Program-made: the position numbers and the translations under genes | Notes under the pieces: generated by a model | What the model was told of the DNA's origin: nothing | Database searches by the model: none | Seen by the model: only the letters and a program-made list of their open reading frames with translations | NCBI RefSeq assembly: GCF_000296815.2 | Contig: NZ_CAIT01000004.1 | Span: 372,001 to 436,000, forward strand | DNA: 64,000 bases | Reading direction: 5' to 3' | Source: Fibrisoma limi BUZ 3 | GTDB taxonomy: Bacteria > Bacteroidota > Bacteroidia > Cytophagales > Spirosomataceae | In this document: positions 27,565 through 36,195 of the stretch, piece by piece | Position numbering within the stretch: position 1 is the stretch's first letter | How the letters are laid out: every line of letters starts with the position of its first letter

Positions 27565-28374
27565 ATGATTGAGGAAGAAGAAGTTACGCTCTTATTGAGT
27601 GATCTGCTGGAGCTTTATGGCTATGATTTTACCCAGTATGCCCGCGCGTCGATCAAGCGTCGGGTCAACCGGTTATTGACGCTGGACAAGTTTCCGAGTT
27701 TTGCCGAATTGCGGTACCGGGTCCGTAATGACGCCGATTACCTGAAACGATTTGTGGAGGAACTGACGGTCAACGTCACCGAAATGTTCCGCGATCCGTC
27801 GTTTTACCGGGCACTCCGGAAGGAGGTGCTGCCCGCGTTAACCGCCAAGCCCTTCATCCGGGTATGGCACGCAGGCTGTTCAACGGGGGAGGAGGTATTT
27901 TCGATGGCCATTCTGCTCAAAGAAGCCAATCTGCTGCATAAGTCGCTGCTCTACGCCACCGACCTGAATCCTGAGGTGCTGGAGGTAGCGCGCAAAGGTA
28001 TTTTTGCACTTGCTCCGATGCGGCAGTACTCCGAAAATTACGTACTGTCGGGGGGGACAGCCGACTTTTCCAGCTATTATACCGCGCAGTACGACTACGT
28101 CAAATTCAACGAGGAACTGACCCGGAAGATGGTTTTTTCGACCCACAACCTGGTGTCCGACCGGTCGTTCAACGAGTTTGACCTGATCCTGTGCCGCAAC
28201 GTACTGATCTATTTCGACAAAACCCTGCAGGATCGCGTACTGACCTTGTTCGACGAGAGTCTGGGTATGCTCAGCTTTCTTGGGCTGGGGTCGAAGGAGA
28301 CGCTGCGTTTCTCGAGCATCCGACAGAAATACAAACAGGTAGGCAGCGAAAAGATATGGCGGAAAATCGAGTAG
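27565..28374 (+). CDS. CheR-type protein-glutamate methyltransferase
   Basis: A 269-residue protein from the start MIEEEEVTLLLSDLLELYG. The N-terminal four-helix CheR domain (about 1-75) is followed by NVTEMFRDPSFY and the SAM-binding motif VWHAGCSTGEEVFSMAILL, then LYATDLNPEVLEVA and FDLILCRNVLIYF, all hallmarks of CheR. It starts 8 bases after the receiver gene and overlaps the cheB start. No methyl-accepting chemotaxis receptor is encoded nearby, so the target is probably a non-chemotaxis sensor, as in other Bacteroidota kinase-CheR-CheB clusters. Confidence 0.85.
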   Translation: MIEEEEVTLLLSDLLELYGYDFTQYARASIKRRVNRLLTLDKFPSFAELRYRVRNDADYLKRFVEELTVNVTEMFRDPSFYRALRKEVLPALTAKPFIRVWHAGCSTGEEVFSMAILLKEANLLHKSLLYATDLNPEVLEVARKGIFALAPMRQYSENYVLSGGTADFSSYYTAQYDYVKFNEELTRKMVFSTHNLVSDRSFNEFDLILCRNVLIYFDKTLQDRVLTLFDESLGMLSFLGLGSKETLRFSSIRQKYKQVGSEKIWRKIE

Positions 28375-28931
28375 TCAGCAACAGCGCCATGGTTGTCATT
28401 GGGGGCTCAACCGGCAGCATCGACGTATTGCTGAATCTACTCCCGGCATTGCGGTCACCTCTACCGTTTGCACTGGTGATCGTGCTCCACCGGAAAAGCA
28501 CCTCCGATACGTCGCTGGCCGATCTGTTTGCGCTGAAAACCAGCCTGCCGCTTCATGATGTGGAAGATAAGGACGTTATCTTGCCGGGACACATTTACCT
28601 GGCTCCGGCCGATTACCATTTGCTGATTGAGCACGACGGTACGTTCTCGCTCGATGACTCTGAGAAAATCAACTACAGCCGTCCCTCCATCGACGTCACG
28701 TTCGAGTCGGCTGCTGACGTATATGGCCCCGCTCTAACCGGAATCCTGCTATCGGGGGCCAACGCCGACGGAACGGCCGGCCTGAAAGCTATTCAACAAG
28801 CCGGCGGCCTTACCATCGTCCAGCGGCCTGACACGGCCCAGGTCGCCTACATGCCCCAGCAGGCCATCTTAAACACCCGACCGGATTACGTACTGGATGT
28901 GGTAGGGATGGTAAGGTTGTTGGAGAGGTAA
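28356..28931 (+). CDS. CheB-type methylesterase domain protein, no receiver
   Basis: A 191-residue CheB catalytic domain. The catalytic triad can be read as Ser18 in VIGGSTGS, His45 in VIVLHRKS and Asp138 in LLSGANADGTAG. The start MAENRVVSNS overlaps the end of cheR by 19 bases, showing tight coupling. The usual N-terminal receiver of CheB is absent, so control by phosphorylation would have to come from another protein, perhaps the lone receiver two genes upstream. It is the last gene of the signalling cluster. Confidence 0.85.
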   Translation: MAENRVVSNSAMVVIGGSTGSIDVLLNLLPALRSPLPFALVIVLHRKSTSDTSLADLFALKTSLPLHDVEDKDVILPGHIYLAPADYHLLIEHDGTFSLDDSEKINYSRPSIDVTFESAADVYGPALTGILLSGANADGTAGLKAIQQAGGLTIVQRPDTAQVAYMPQQAILNTRPDYVLDVVGMVRLLER

Positions 28932-29070
28932 GTTATGCTACAATAACTGCTACTAAATTCGTGAAGTAAAGCGGAACGTTGAGTTCAGGACTCTTTCTCC
29001 AGGCAACACCGACGAGTTGATGTTCTCCCGTTTTTTACGTGGAACCCACACCCGTGCGGAGTTTAATGCC

Positions 29071-29111
29071 TAAGTGATTCATTACAAAAACTGTCTGTAA
29101 TGAATCACTTA
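29071..29111. terminator. Perfect hairpin between convergent transcription units
   Basis: Arms 29071-29086 (TAAGTGATTCATTACA) and 29096-29111 form a perfect 16-bp stem with a 9-base loop. It lies between the end of cheB on plus and the end of the NTF2-like gene on minus, the right place for a shared terminator. The stem is AT-rich and has no T-tract, so an operator or an insertion remnant is also possible. Confidence 0.45.
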
Positions 29112-29201
29112 AGCCTGAATAACCGTATACGCTACGTTTAACTTACCATACTACGGTTTCTCACTATCTGCTGGTTACTATTCAATAGCCTGTAAGTAGT
29201 G

Positions 29202-29642
29202 TTAAGCGCCTAACTGCCTGCAGAAACTGGCATGGTCCCAGTCGATATCCAGGTGGGTGATACGGTCAGCAGTGTCGAAGCGGAAAACAAAGATGTGATC
29301 GCTGTTAAAGCGAAGTCCCTGGTTAGCAATGCCCATAAAATCCTGAGCTTGTGTCCCGAAGATGGCAACGCTGGCCCTGATGGTATCGCCGTCGGTGACT
29401 AAACTATCAACAGTGTTGTCTACGTCCGGGAAGCAGTCCATGATAAGCTGCCAGACGCCCTGGCCAAATTCCCAGAACGAACCTTTACCATCTTCGCCCA
29501 TCGGCATAAAATGAACGGTAGCATCCGGAGCTGCTAATTGGATCATACGGGCCGTATCCATGTCCTGGTAGGCCGAAAAGAATGCCAGACAAGCGCCCTT
29601 GCGGGTTTGCTCAGTGAGCGAGATTTTGCGTATAGTTTCCAT
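29202..29642 (-). CDS. NTF2-like (SnoaL-type) protein
   Basis: A 146-residue protein with the SnoaL/NTF2-like pattern: an N-terminal helix RKGACLAFFSAYQDMDTARMI, then LAAPDATVHFMPMGEDGKG, FGQGVWQLIMDCFPDVDNTVDSLV and a C-terminal sheet FNSDHIFVFRFDTADRITHLDIDWDHA. The family covers small ligand-binding proteins, isomerases and hydrolases; no catalytic set can be assigned. No signal peptide, so cytoplasmic. It lies 15 bases after the DinB-like gene on the same strand, so the two are likely co-transcribed. Confidence 0.7.
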   Translation of the reverse strand: METIRKISLTEQTRKGACLAFFSAYQDMDTARMIQLAAPDATVHFMPMGEDGKGSFWEFGQGVWQLIMDCFPDVDNTVDSLVTDGDTIRASVAIFGTQAQDFMGIANQGLRFNSDHIFVFRFDTADRITHLDIDWDHASFCRQLGA

Positions 29643-29657
29643 TGGTTGAAGGGAAGA

Positions 29658-30275
29658 TTATTTTTTCAAAGCGGTTTCTGTGGGGTAGTTGGGATGTTGC
29701 TTGATCTTGCGAATCTGCCGTAGGTGCCGGTCGACGTGCCCCCACTGATAGATGTACACCTGGTGTAGGTTGCGGGGCGATTGGGTGGCTGTTAACTCAA
29801 ACTGCGCCCGCATGTCGGCCTGCGTCGTATCGGCAAACGTAATGGCCTGATCCCGTAGCGTCCGAAAGAACGTCAGGTTGTTTTTGCCCTGGATAAAGCC
29901 GGTTGGTCGTGAATAAGCCTGGGATTGGTGCAGCTTGCTCTCCATAATAAAATCTAGGTAATAACTGTCGGGCTTGCTGGTGGCAATAAGGTCAGGACGG
30001 GCGGTATTGCGGACACCCATACCGATTTCGCGAGCCCAGATGATTTCAAACAACGCGAGGTGTTCAACGACCTCGGCAATGCTCCAGCGGTCGGGCGACT
30101 CGTGGAAGTGCCACTGCGCATCGGTCAGGTGTTCGGTTTCCCGCGTCAGTTCATCGCGGGTACGTTTGAGGTTATCAACTGTGTAGCGTCGGTCGGCCTC
30201 GGTCCAAAGCTTCTGGGCGTAGCTGGTCGTGATTGCCAGCGACAGCATAGTCAGCAGAATTAAGCGTTGCTTCAT
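29658..30275 (-). CDS. Exported DinB-like protein
   Basis: The start MKQRLILLTMLSLAITTSYA with Q after it gives a signal peptide of 20 residues; a reading from 30311 would put 12 polar residues in front of it. The mature 185 residues form a DinB-like four-helix bundle: LKRTRDELTRETEHLTDAQWHF, then RWSIAEVVEHLALFE with its histidine as a metal-ligand candidate, and QWGHVDRHLRQIRKIKQH at the end with two more. The DinB superfamily includes bacillithiol and mycothiol transferases. The export signal is unusual for such enzymes but is found in Bacteroidota versions. Confidence 0.7.
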   Translation of the reverse strand: MKQRLILLTMLSLAITTSYAQKLWTEADRRYTVDNLKRTRDELTRETEHLTDAQWHFHESPDRWSIAEVVEHLALFEIIWAREIGMGVRNTARPDLIATSKPDSYYLDFIMESKLHQSQAYSRPTGFIQGKNNLTFFRTLRDQAITFADTTQADMRAQFELTATQSPRNLHQVYIYQWGHVDRHLRQIRKIKQHPNYPTETALKK

Positions 30276-30308
30276 CGTTTGTCTTAAAAAAGAGGTGATT
30301 CCTGACGA

Positions 30309-30316
30309 CAAAACTA
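30309..30316 (-). promoter_or_regulatory. Probable -7 element of the DinB-like / NTF2-like operon
   Basis: On the minus strand this reads TAGTTTTG, a full match to TAnnTTTG, 33 bases upstream of the DinB-like start codon. It supports the shorter start. No -33 TTG at standard spacing. Confidence 0.35.
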
Positions 30317-30358
30317 CTGGAGCCCCCGAACGGACTATTGTACAAATGCGACATTCGC

Positions 30359-31174
30359 TCAGGACAGGTACTGGGCCAGTTCTTGGTTATCCTTGATGTA
30401 GAGCGTTGGGCGTTTGCCTAAAAACTGCGTGAACTCGCGGATAAAATGCGATTGATCGTAGTAACCACACTGATAGATCAGGTCGTGCCAGTCAGTCACC
30501 TGCCAACGTTGGTTGGCGAGTTGAGCGCAGAGATGACCTACTCGGCGAATGCGGGCAAAATACTTGGGACTTACTCCTACTTTGTGCAAAAACTGCCGTT
30601 CAAACTGCCGTCGGCAAACGTACAGTTCGTCCATTAACTCGCCGACGTTGATAATACCTTTGCGCTCGATGATTAGATTCGCTACGTAATCCGTCCGGTC
30701 GAAGGAGTTCCCTTTTTTCTTAAACTGCTGATGTAAGAATTGGTCAAGTAGTTGAATTCGCTCGGTTAAATTCCCTGCCTGTATAATCTGCTCGTGCAGG
30801 GATTGGCATCTATTGCCTAATACATCGATCAGATTGATGCGCTCGTCGGTAAACTCGTACATGGGTAAACCAAACAGCGACGCCAGACCCGACGGCTTGA
30901 AGACGACGCCTATCATACCGATTTTTCCACTCAGCTCAAGTGCATAGCTGTGCGTGGCTTGTCCCGTTAAAAACGCGGGCGGAACCAGTAGTTCGTTGTG
31001 TTTGTCGTTGTAAAGGCGATAAACATCGCCGTAGTTAAACACCATCGACGCATAACCACTTGGGGGCGACTCAATGCGAAGAGGGGCGATCTGCATGTCG
31101 CGTCTTTCCCATACGAAGTAACATTCCACGTAGGGGGACAAAGGGATAGATGGAGCGATCTTGCGGTAGTACAT
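30359..31174 (-). CDS. AraC-family transcriptional regulator
   Basis: A 271-residue protein. The N-terminal part (about 1-150) resembles the DUF6597-type sensing domain of Bacteroidota AraC proteins (PLSPYVECYFVWE, IGVVFKPSGLASLFGLPMYEFTDE). The C-terminal 100 residues carry the double helix-turn-helix: VGELMDELYVCRRQFERQFLHKVGVSPKYFARIRRV, then WHDLIYQCGYYDQSHFIREFTQFLGKRPTLY. It sits just upstream of the DinB-like gene on the same strand, 83 bases apart, and may control it. Confidence 0.85.
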   Translation of the reverse strand: MYYRKIAPSIPLSPYVECYFVWERRDMQIAPLRIESPPSGYASMVFNYGDVYRLYNDKHNELLVPPAFLTGQATHSYALELSGKIGMIGVVFKPSGLASLFGLPMYEFTDERINLIDVLGNRCQSLHEQIIQAGNLTERIQLLDQFLHQQFKKKGNSFDRTDYVANLIIERKGIINVGELMDELYVCRRQFERQFLHKVGVSPKYFARIRRVGHLCAQLANQRWQVTDWHDLIYQCGYYDQSHFIREFTQFLGKRPTLYIKDNQELAQYLS

Positions 31175-31175
31175 G

Positions 31176-31674
31176 AGAAGCCTCAGCCCTTACGCTGCTG
31201 ATTTGCCTCAATGTTAGCGAGGTAAATCACAGCCGATCCTCCTTTTTTATTCATCGGTTGCGAATTGAAAAAATAGTGAACTTAATCTGACCTTGACCTC
31301 TTCCACACAAAGCAGTTGTAGCATCATTGGTGCGATTGCTCCGCTCTACCCAACCGGGTCGCCAGAGCGATGACAACCCATTGAGTGTCGGTTCATCCTC
31401 TGTATGGTTATAGTTTTTCGACTATAAAGATGACATGAGTCTCCACTTTCTCAATTAGCCAACACGCTCTTAGTGTAACTAAACACCAAGATCACGGCTG
31501 AGATTGGAGGGATTACAGGAATCTGTTTAACGCATACACATCAAGTTGTAAACTTCGCTCGAGCCATAAAGCAACCCCATCTTCTCCAATTAAACATCGA
31601 TACACCTTCGGCACTTTAATTACCAGTCAGTGTACTGGCTATTGCAACAGTACAGTCATATTGATATCTCTCTA
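31176..31674. other. Intergenic region without visible gene
   Basis: About 500 bases between the AraC start and the hairpin at 31675, both flanking genes being on minus. The sequence is AT-richer than the genes, stop codons are frequent in all frames, and no hairpin or promoter motif stands out. It must hold the promoter of the AraC gene, but I cannot place it. Confidence 0.5.
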
Positions 31675-31720
31675 ACAAGCAAATGCCTTATGTAAAACCA
31701 TGCATAAGGCATTTGCTTGT
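31675..31720 (-). terminator. Hairpin terminator of the organophosphate operon
   Basis: Arms 31675-31692 (ACAAGCAAATGCCTTATG) and 31703-31720 make a perfect 18-bp stem with a 10-base loop. It lies 40 bases downstream of the stop codon of the last gene of the six-gene minus-strand operon. Only a weak T-run follows on the minus strand. Confidence 0.65.
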
Positions 31721-31759
31721 CTTATGACCATAAGCATCCTTTTGCTCAAGGTTGCTGGC

Positions 31760-34588
31760 TTATTTCGATTTGGACTTCTTTTTCGTTTTCTGCTCCCGAA
31801 GTTCCCGGTCCAGTTTTTCGCTGTCCTTGATCATCTGCGCCGGGTTGTCCATCTCCGAATTGGCTTCTACGGCTTTCCAGTTAAACTTCTCGTCCAGAGG
31901 GGTCAGGGCCTTCTGCGGGTCGAACAGCCGCGCATCTACGGGTTTGGCATTGTAGGGCGTGAAATCCGGCTTATTCGTGAACAGGTCCGACAGGTCGGAA
32001 GCACCGGCGTCGTACTGGTTTAGGTACGGCGTGTTCAGCGTGTGCCAGAACGTCTTGAAAATACTGCCGAAGCTGTAGTGTGCCGATCCGACATATCCCC
32101 GTTTGACATAGGGTGAAATGACCAGCAGCACGCTCCGGTGCGCATCCACGTGGTCGACACCCCCCTGCGAATCGTCTTCGGTGATGACGATCGCCATGTT
32201 TTTCCAGTACTTCGTACGCGACAGGTATTCGACCACCCGGCCGATAGCCAGGTCATTATCGGCCATGTAGCTGTGCAGGTAGGGGTAGCCGTCTTCCGGC
32301 CGCTCGCCTGCTCCGTGGTCGTTGGGAATGCGGAGCGTCATGACAGCGGGCAATTCCTTACCCGACTTGACCCAGCGCATGTCAGCCTCTTTGATGAACT
32401 GGTCGACCCGGAACTGATCGGGGATGGCGGTGTTGTAGACCGGGAACATCCGCGACGAGTTTTCCCACAGCGAACCGGGCAGCGGAAAGTTAGCCAGGTA
32501 TTTAACACCCAGCGGCTTGAAGTCGCGGTCGTTCAGCCGGGCGTTCAGGCCCAGGCCCAGGCCGAAGTTAAAATACGTGATCCTGTGGCGGTCGAAGTGA
32601 TCCCAGATGGAACCGTGTTCGTTGTAATCTTCGGGATAAATCGCGCTTGATGAACCCGTTATGGCCAGGTTACCGGGAGCTTTGGAGTTAGCGCGCATGC
32701 TCCGGTTATTGCCGTAACTGGCCGACGTACTGGTTTCGACCCACTGGTTCGGATACGTACCCACCAGCCAGCGGTGCCCATCGGCGGAGTGGTCGGCATC
32801 GACGTAAAAATTATCGGCCACGGCAAACTGACGGGCCAGGGCCAGGTGATTGGGCATCACAGACACCCCCGAAAGCGCGGGCGTACTGGCATTGCGGGAC
32901 GCGATACTCACGTTTTCACCAAAACGTGCAATCGTCGGGTCCCCGTTGGCCGTCGTCAACTGACCAAATACCTCGTCGTACGTCCGGTTCTCTTTCGAGA
33001 TAAACACCCAGTACTTGATCGGCGACGTTTTTTCGCCGGGGCGGCCCGGAATGGGATTATTGGTCCGCTGACCGGCACTGGCGGGTTGAAACGTAAAGTT
33101 GTTGGTAATGACCTGCTGCGTGTAGCGTGCCAGGTCGGCATCCGCCGGAATCGGCAGAATCGATACGGTACCTTTCATCAGTTTTCCGATGTTGCTGCCT
33201 TCGGGACCGGGGGTAAACGTACGGCCACCGTTCGGGCCGCTGCCGTAGCCTTTGGCGTTGCTCACAATCAGTTGATTGTCGCGGGTGACGGCCAGCTTGG
33301 CCGGAAACCAGCCAACCGGCAGATGCCCCAGCACCCGGCGCGTCGGTACGTCGATGATACCCACGGCGTTGATACCGGCTTCGGCTACGTACAGGCGTTT
33401 CTGATCGGGCGAGAGCGCCAGCCCGAACGGGATGATCCCCCGCAGATTACCCAAGCGCGGTTCGGGATTCAGAAAGATGTTGTTTAGCATCGCGTGCGTC
33501 CGGGCGTCGATCACCGATACGCAGTCGTTATTGCCGTTGCTGACAAACACGTAGTCGGCCGTAGCGACCAGTGAGTTGGGGCTGGCCCCACCCACGGCGG
33601 GAATGTCTTCCAGCTTCTGACCAACCAGAATGCCCGTTTTCGTTTTGGCAATAACCTGTGGCGTCGCCCCGCCTACATCGACCGTCCAGACCGAGAAGGA
33701 CTCGGGTACATTGGGATCACCCAGGCCCGGCACCCGAACCGAATCGGTTTTTATCCCCTCGCGGGCTTCGCGGCTGTTGACGCCAAAGGGCGGAAACGTC
33801 AGGGCCGTACCCGCCATATTCTTAGGGTCCAGACTTTCGACGGGTTTGTAAACGAACATACCGACGTTGGCAACGTAGACCCGTTTTTCGTCGGGCGAGA
33901 GGGTTACGCCAAACGGATACCGGCCAACGGGAACGCTGAACCGCACCTGCTTCGACGGTACGTCGATGACCACAAGCCGGAAGCCAATCTGGTCAACGGC
34001 GTAAATCGTCCGGCCGTCGCGGGTCAGGACCAGATCCCCAATGTAGCCGTGGGTATAGTCGGCGGAGTCGGTTTTGGCCGAGCAGTCGATGAAGCCGCGC
34101 GATTCGCCCGTGGCCAGATCAAATTGGTAAACGCGGTTTTCCTGGCCACCGGCTACGTAGATGGTCTGGCCTGCCGAGCCACCGCCGTTGTCCGGCGAAA
34201 TGGCCAGCCCCATGAATACCGAAGCCAGCACCCCCTTGTCGGAATTGGCACCGGGCGGAATCTGCTGCACTGCCGGCACCGCTTCCCGGATTTTCCGGAT
34301 AATGCTGATTGAGAGCGGGCTGGTACCAGAATTGGCCGTCACGACCGTATTGCCGTCGGGGCTCAGCACCAGACCGTAGGGGTGCGGTGCTACGGTGACC
34401 TGCCGACCCATCGGCGTGATATACCGGCCATTGGGCAGAATAGTCGTGCCGTTGCGGTCAATGCGCGTGGGTTGTTTACCCGCCGGTGCCGAGATGAGCC
34501 ATTGATTGGTTTGCTGCGACAGCCCCAGCAATGGCAGCAGGCAGAGGACCGCTACCGTAAATTTTCTGATCGAGAACGTGTGCATCAT
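31760..34588 (-). CDS. YVTN beta-propeller fused to a phosphoesterase (PF04185-type)
   Basis: About 942 residues from the start MMHTFSIRKFTVAVLCLLPLLGLS, a signal peptide; the frame is open to 34666 but that part is not signal-like. Residues about 55-490 are a YVTN/lactonase-type propeller with repeats such as GLVLSPDGNTVVTANSG, VTLSPDEKRVYVANVG and LALSPDQKRLYVAEAG. Residues about 530-900 are a phosphoesterase of the acid phosphatase / phospholipase C type: YWVFISKENRTYDEVFGQ (compare ENRSYDHYFG of phospholipases C), NFYVDADHSADGH, and ITEDDSQGGVDHVDAHR with likely metal ligands. It is the last gene of the SusCD operon, 107 bases after susD. It probably acts outside the inner membrane to release phosphate from diesters or monoesters. 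Confidence 0.8.
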   Translation of the reverse strand: MMHTFSIRKFTVAVLCLLPLLGLSQQTNQWLISAPAGKQPTRIDRNGTTILPNGRYITPMGRQVTVAPHPYGLVLSPDGNTVVTANSGTSPLSISIIRKIREAVPAVQQIPPGANSDKGVLASVFMGLAISPDNGGGSAGQTIYVAGGQENRVYQFDLATGESRGFIDCSAKTDSADYTHGYIGDLVLTRDGRTIYAVDQIGFRLVVIDVPSKQVRFSVPVGRYPFGVTLSPDEKRVYVANVGMFVYKPVESLDPKNMAGTALTFPPFGVNSREAREGIKTDSVRVPGLGDPNVPESFSVWTVDVGGATPQVIAKTKTGILVGQKLEDIPAVGGASPNSLVATADYVFVSNGNNDCVSVIDARTHAMLNNIFLNPEPRLGNLRGIIPFGLALSPDQKRLYVAEAGINAVGIIDVPTRRVLGHLPVGWFPAKLAVTRDNQLIVSNAKGYGSGPNGGRTFTPGPEGSNIGKLMKGTVSILPIPADADLARYTQQVITNNFTFQPASAGQRTNNPIPGRPGEKTSPIKYWVFISKENRTYDEVFGQLTTANGDPTIARFGENVSIASRNASTPALSGVSVMPNHLALARQFAVADNFYVDADHSADGHRWLVGTYPNQWVETSTSASYGNNRSMRANSKAPGNLAITGSSSAIYPEDYNEHGSIWDHFDRHRITYFNFGLGLGLNARLNDRDFKPLGVKYLANFPLPGSLWENSSRMFPVYNTAIPDQFRVDQFIKEADMRWVKSGKELPAVMTLRIPNDHGAGERPEDGYPYLHSYMADNDLAIGRVVEYLSRTKYWKNMAIVITEDDSQGGVDHVDAHRSVLLVISPYVKRGYVGSAHYSFGSIFKTFWHTLNTPYLNQYDAGASDLSDLFTNKPDFTPYNAKPVDARLFDPQKALTPLDEKFNWKAVEANSEMDNPAQMIKDSEKLDRELREQKTKKKSKSK

Positions 34589-34695
34589 GTAGTCAGGAAA
34601 TAGGGTTGGTTCTAAGTAGCCGTGTTCCCTGAGCGGACGAAAACCTAATCGCCACCCAGGGAACAACGGTCAGTAGCCAGTAGGCCGGTGCGGAT

Positions 34696-36180
34696 TTAGT
34701 TGCCCATCCACCACAGCCGGGTATTGATATCGTCGGGGCCCTGCACCTTCACGGCCTCCGTGTAGTTCGTCCGGTTGGTCACCTGCTGGTTGGTCGGGTA
34801 CCGGAACCGGACTGGAATCCGGTTGGAGTTGTTGTTCACGAACGACGGCTGGAGCCGCGGAAAACCGGTGCGCTTCCACTCGTGCCAGCCTTGCAGGTCG
34901 TTGAAATACAGGGCGATCCATTTTTGCGTCGCAATCTGCTCCAGCGCCCTGTCGGCCGTTAACGCAACGGTTGGCTGCGCCAGGTACTGGGGCGTGACGC
35001 TGATGTTCGTTCCCGACATCTGGCGGTAGTAGTCAACCGACGCCTGGATACCGGCCGTGTAATACGTCGAGGCATTGCCCGTGATCCAGCCCCGCTGAGC
35101 GGCTTCGGCCAGGATAAACTGCACCTCGGCGGCCGTCATAATTAGGCCCTGCGCCGGTACGGCTACCTGCAAGCCCCGGTAATACGACGACCCCAGCGCC
35201 GACACCGTCCGGTCGATGCTACTCCCCAGGTTCTGATCGGTTTCGCCGTTGCGGACGCCCGTGTACACCAGCGGACCGCGCCCGGCCGTGAACGCATCCT
35301 GCGACGCGGCCGTCGGCTGGGCAAATACGGCCAGTCGCGGGTCCTGCAGGGCATTCAACTGATCGGCCAGGGTCTTGCTCAACCGGCGGTCGAAGAAGAA
35401 ACCGGACCGCTGGCCTGTGAGCGGGTACAGGTTCGGCGCTTCTACGTAACGCAGTACGGCGTTGTCGGCATTGGTCAGAATCAAGGGGTTGGCCGCAGGG
35501 TCAGCGAGGATCTCGCGGATAGCCGCCGACGGATCGACCCGCTTCGACTGGCGCACCAATACCCGCAGCCGCAGCGAATTGGCCAGCCGTTTCCAGCGGG
35601 TGATGTCGCCGTTGTACAGAATATCGCTCCGGACCATACCGCCCGTTGCCGACAGCAGCCGGTTGGCCTCGACGAGATCGGCCAGGATGCCGCGGTAGAT
35701 CACCTCCTGACGGTCGTAGGCCGGGGCATAGATCGGATTTTCTTCCTTGCCTTTCAGCGCGTCGGTGTAGGGCAGATCCCCGTAGGCGTCGGTCATACGG
35801 GCGTAAATCAGCGACTTCATCACCAGCGCGATGCCCTTGTAGTTGTTCAACTGCCGTTCTTCAGCGATTTTGTAGAGGTTGTTCACGTCGCGAAGCACGG
35901 TGTAGCCGTTGCCCCACGTATCGAACGAACCCCAGATGTAGCGGTCGGTATTCGGTTCGCGGATTTCGGTCGCGTACTGTGCCACTACGTTGCCCGTTGA
36001 GAAGGCTTCGTTGACCATCTGGTTCACGGTACCCCGGATGACGGTCACCATCAGCAGTTCAGGATTAACCACCTCGGGGTTATTGGGGTTGGCGTTAACC
36101 TCCTCAAACTTGTTGTCGCAGGACGTTGTGAAGACGCCCAGAACGGCCAGTACAGCGATAAAAAAGTAGGTGCGTTTCAT
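34696..36180 (-). CDS. SusD/RagB-type outer-membrane lipoprotein
   Basis: 494 residues with a lipoprotein signal: MKRTYFFIAVLAVLGVFTTS then Cys21. The mature start DNKFEEVNANPNNPEVVNPELLM matches the SusD-like 2 branch of the family. MTDAYGDLPYTDALKG and the C-terminal IATQKWIALYFNDLQGWHEWKRTGFP are typical of SusD substrate-capture proteins. It starts 15 bases downstream of its susC partner. In this locus the ligand is more likely an organophosphate than a glycan, judged only from the two phosphoesterase genes in the same operon. Confidence 0.88.
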   Translation of the reverse strand: MKRTYFFIAVLAVLGVFTTSCDNKFEEVNANPNNPEVVNPELLMVTVIRGTVNQMVNEAFSTGNVVAQYATEIREPNTDRYIWGSFDTWGNGYTVLRDVNNLYKIAEERQLNNYKGIALVMKSLIYARMTDAYGDLPYTDALKGKEENPIYAPAYDRQEVIYRGILADLVEANRLLSATGGMVRSDILYNGDITRWKRLANSLRLRVLVRQSKRVDPSAAIREILADPAANPLILTNADNAVLRYVEAPNLYPLTGQRSGFFFDRRLSKTLADQLNALQDPRLAVFAQPTAASQDAFTAGRGPLVYTGVRNGETDQNLGSSIDRTVSALGSSYYRGLQVAVPAQGLIMTAAEVQFILAEAAQRGWITGNASTYYTAGIQASVDYYRQMSGTNISVTPQYLAQPTVALTADRALEQIATQKWIALYFNDLQGWHEWKRTGFPRLQPSFVNNNSNRIPVRFRYPTNQQVTNRTNYTEAVKVQGPDDINTRLWWMGN

Positions 36181-36195
36181 GATCGTCAGTAAGGT

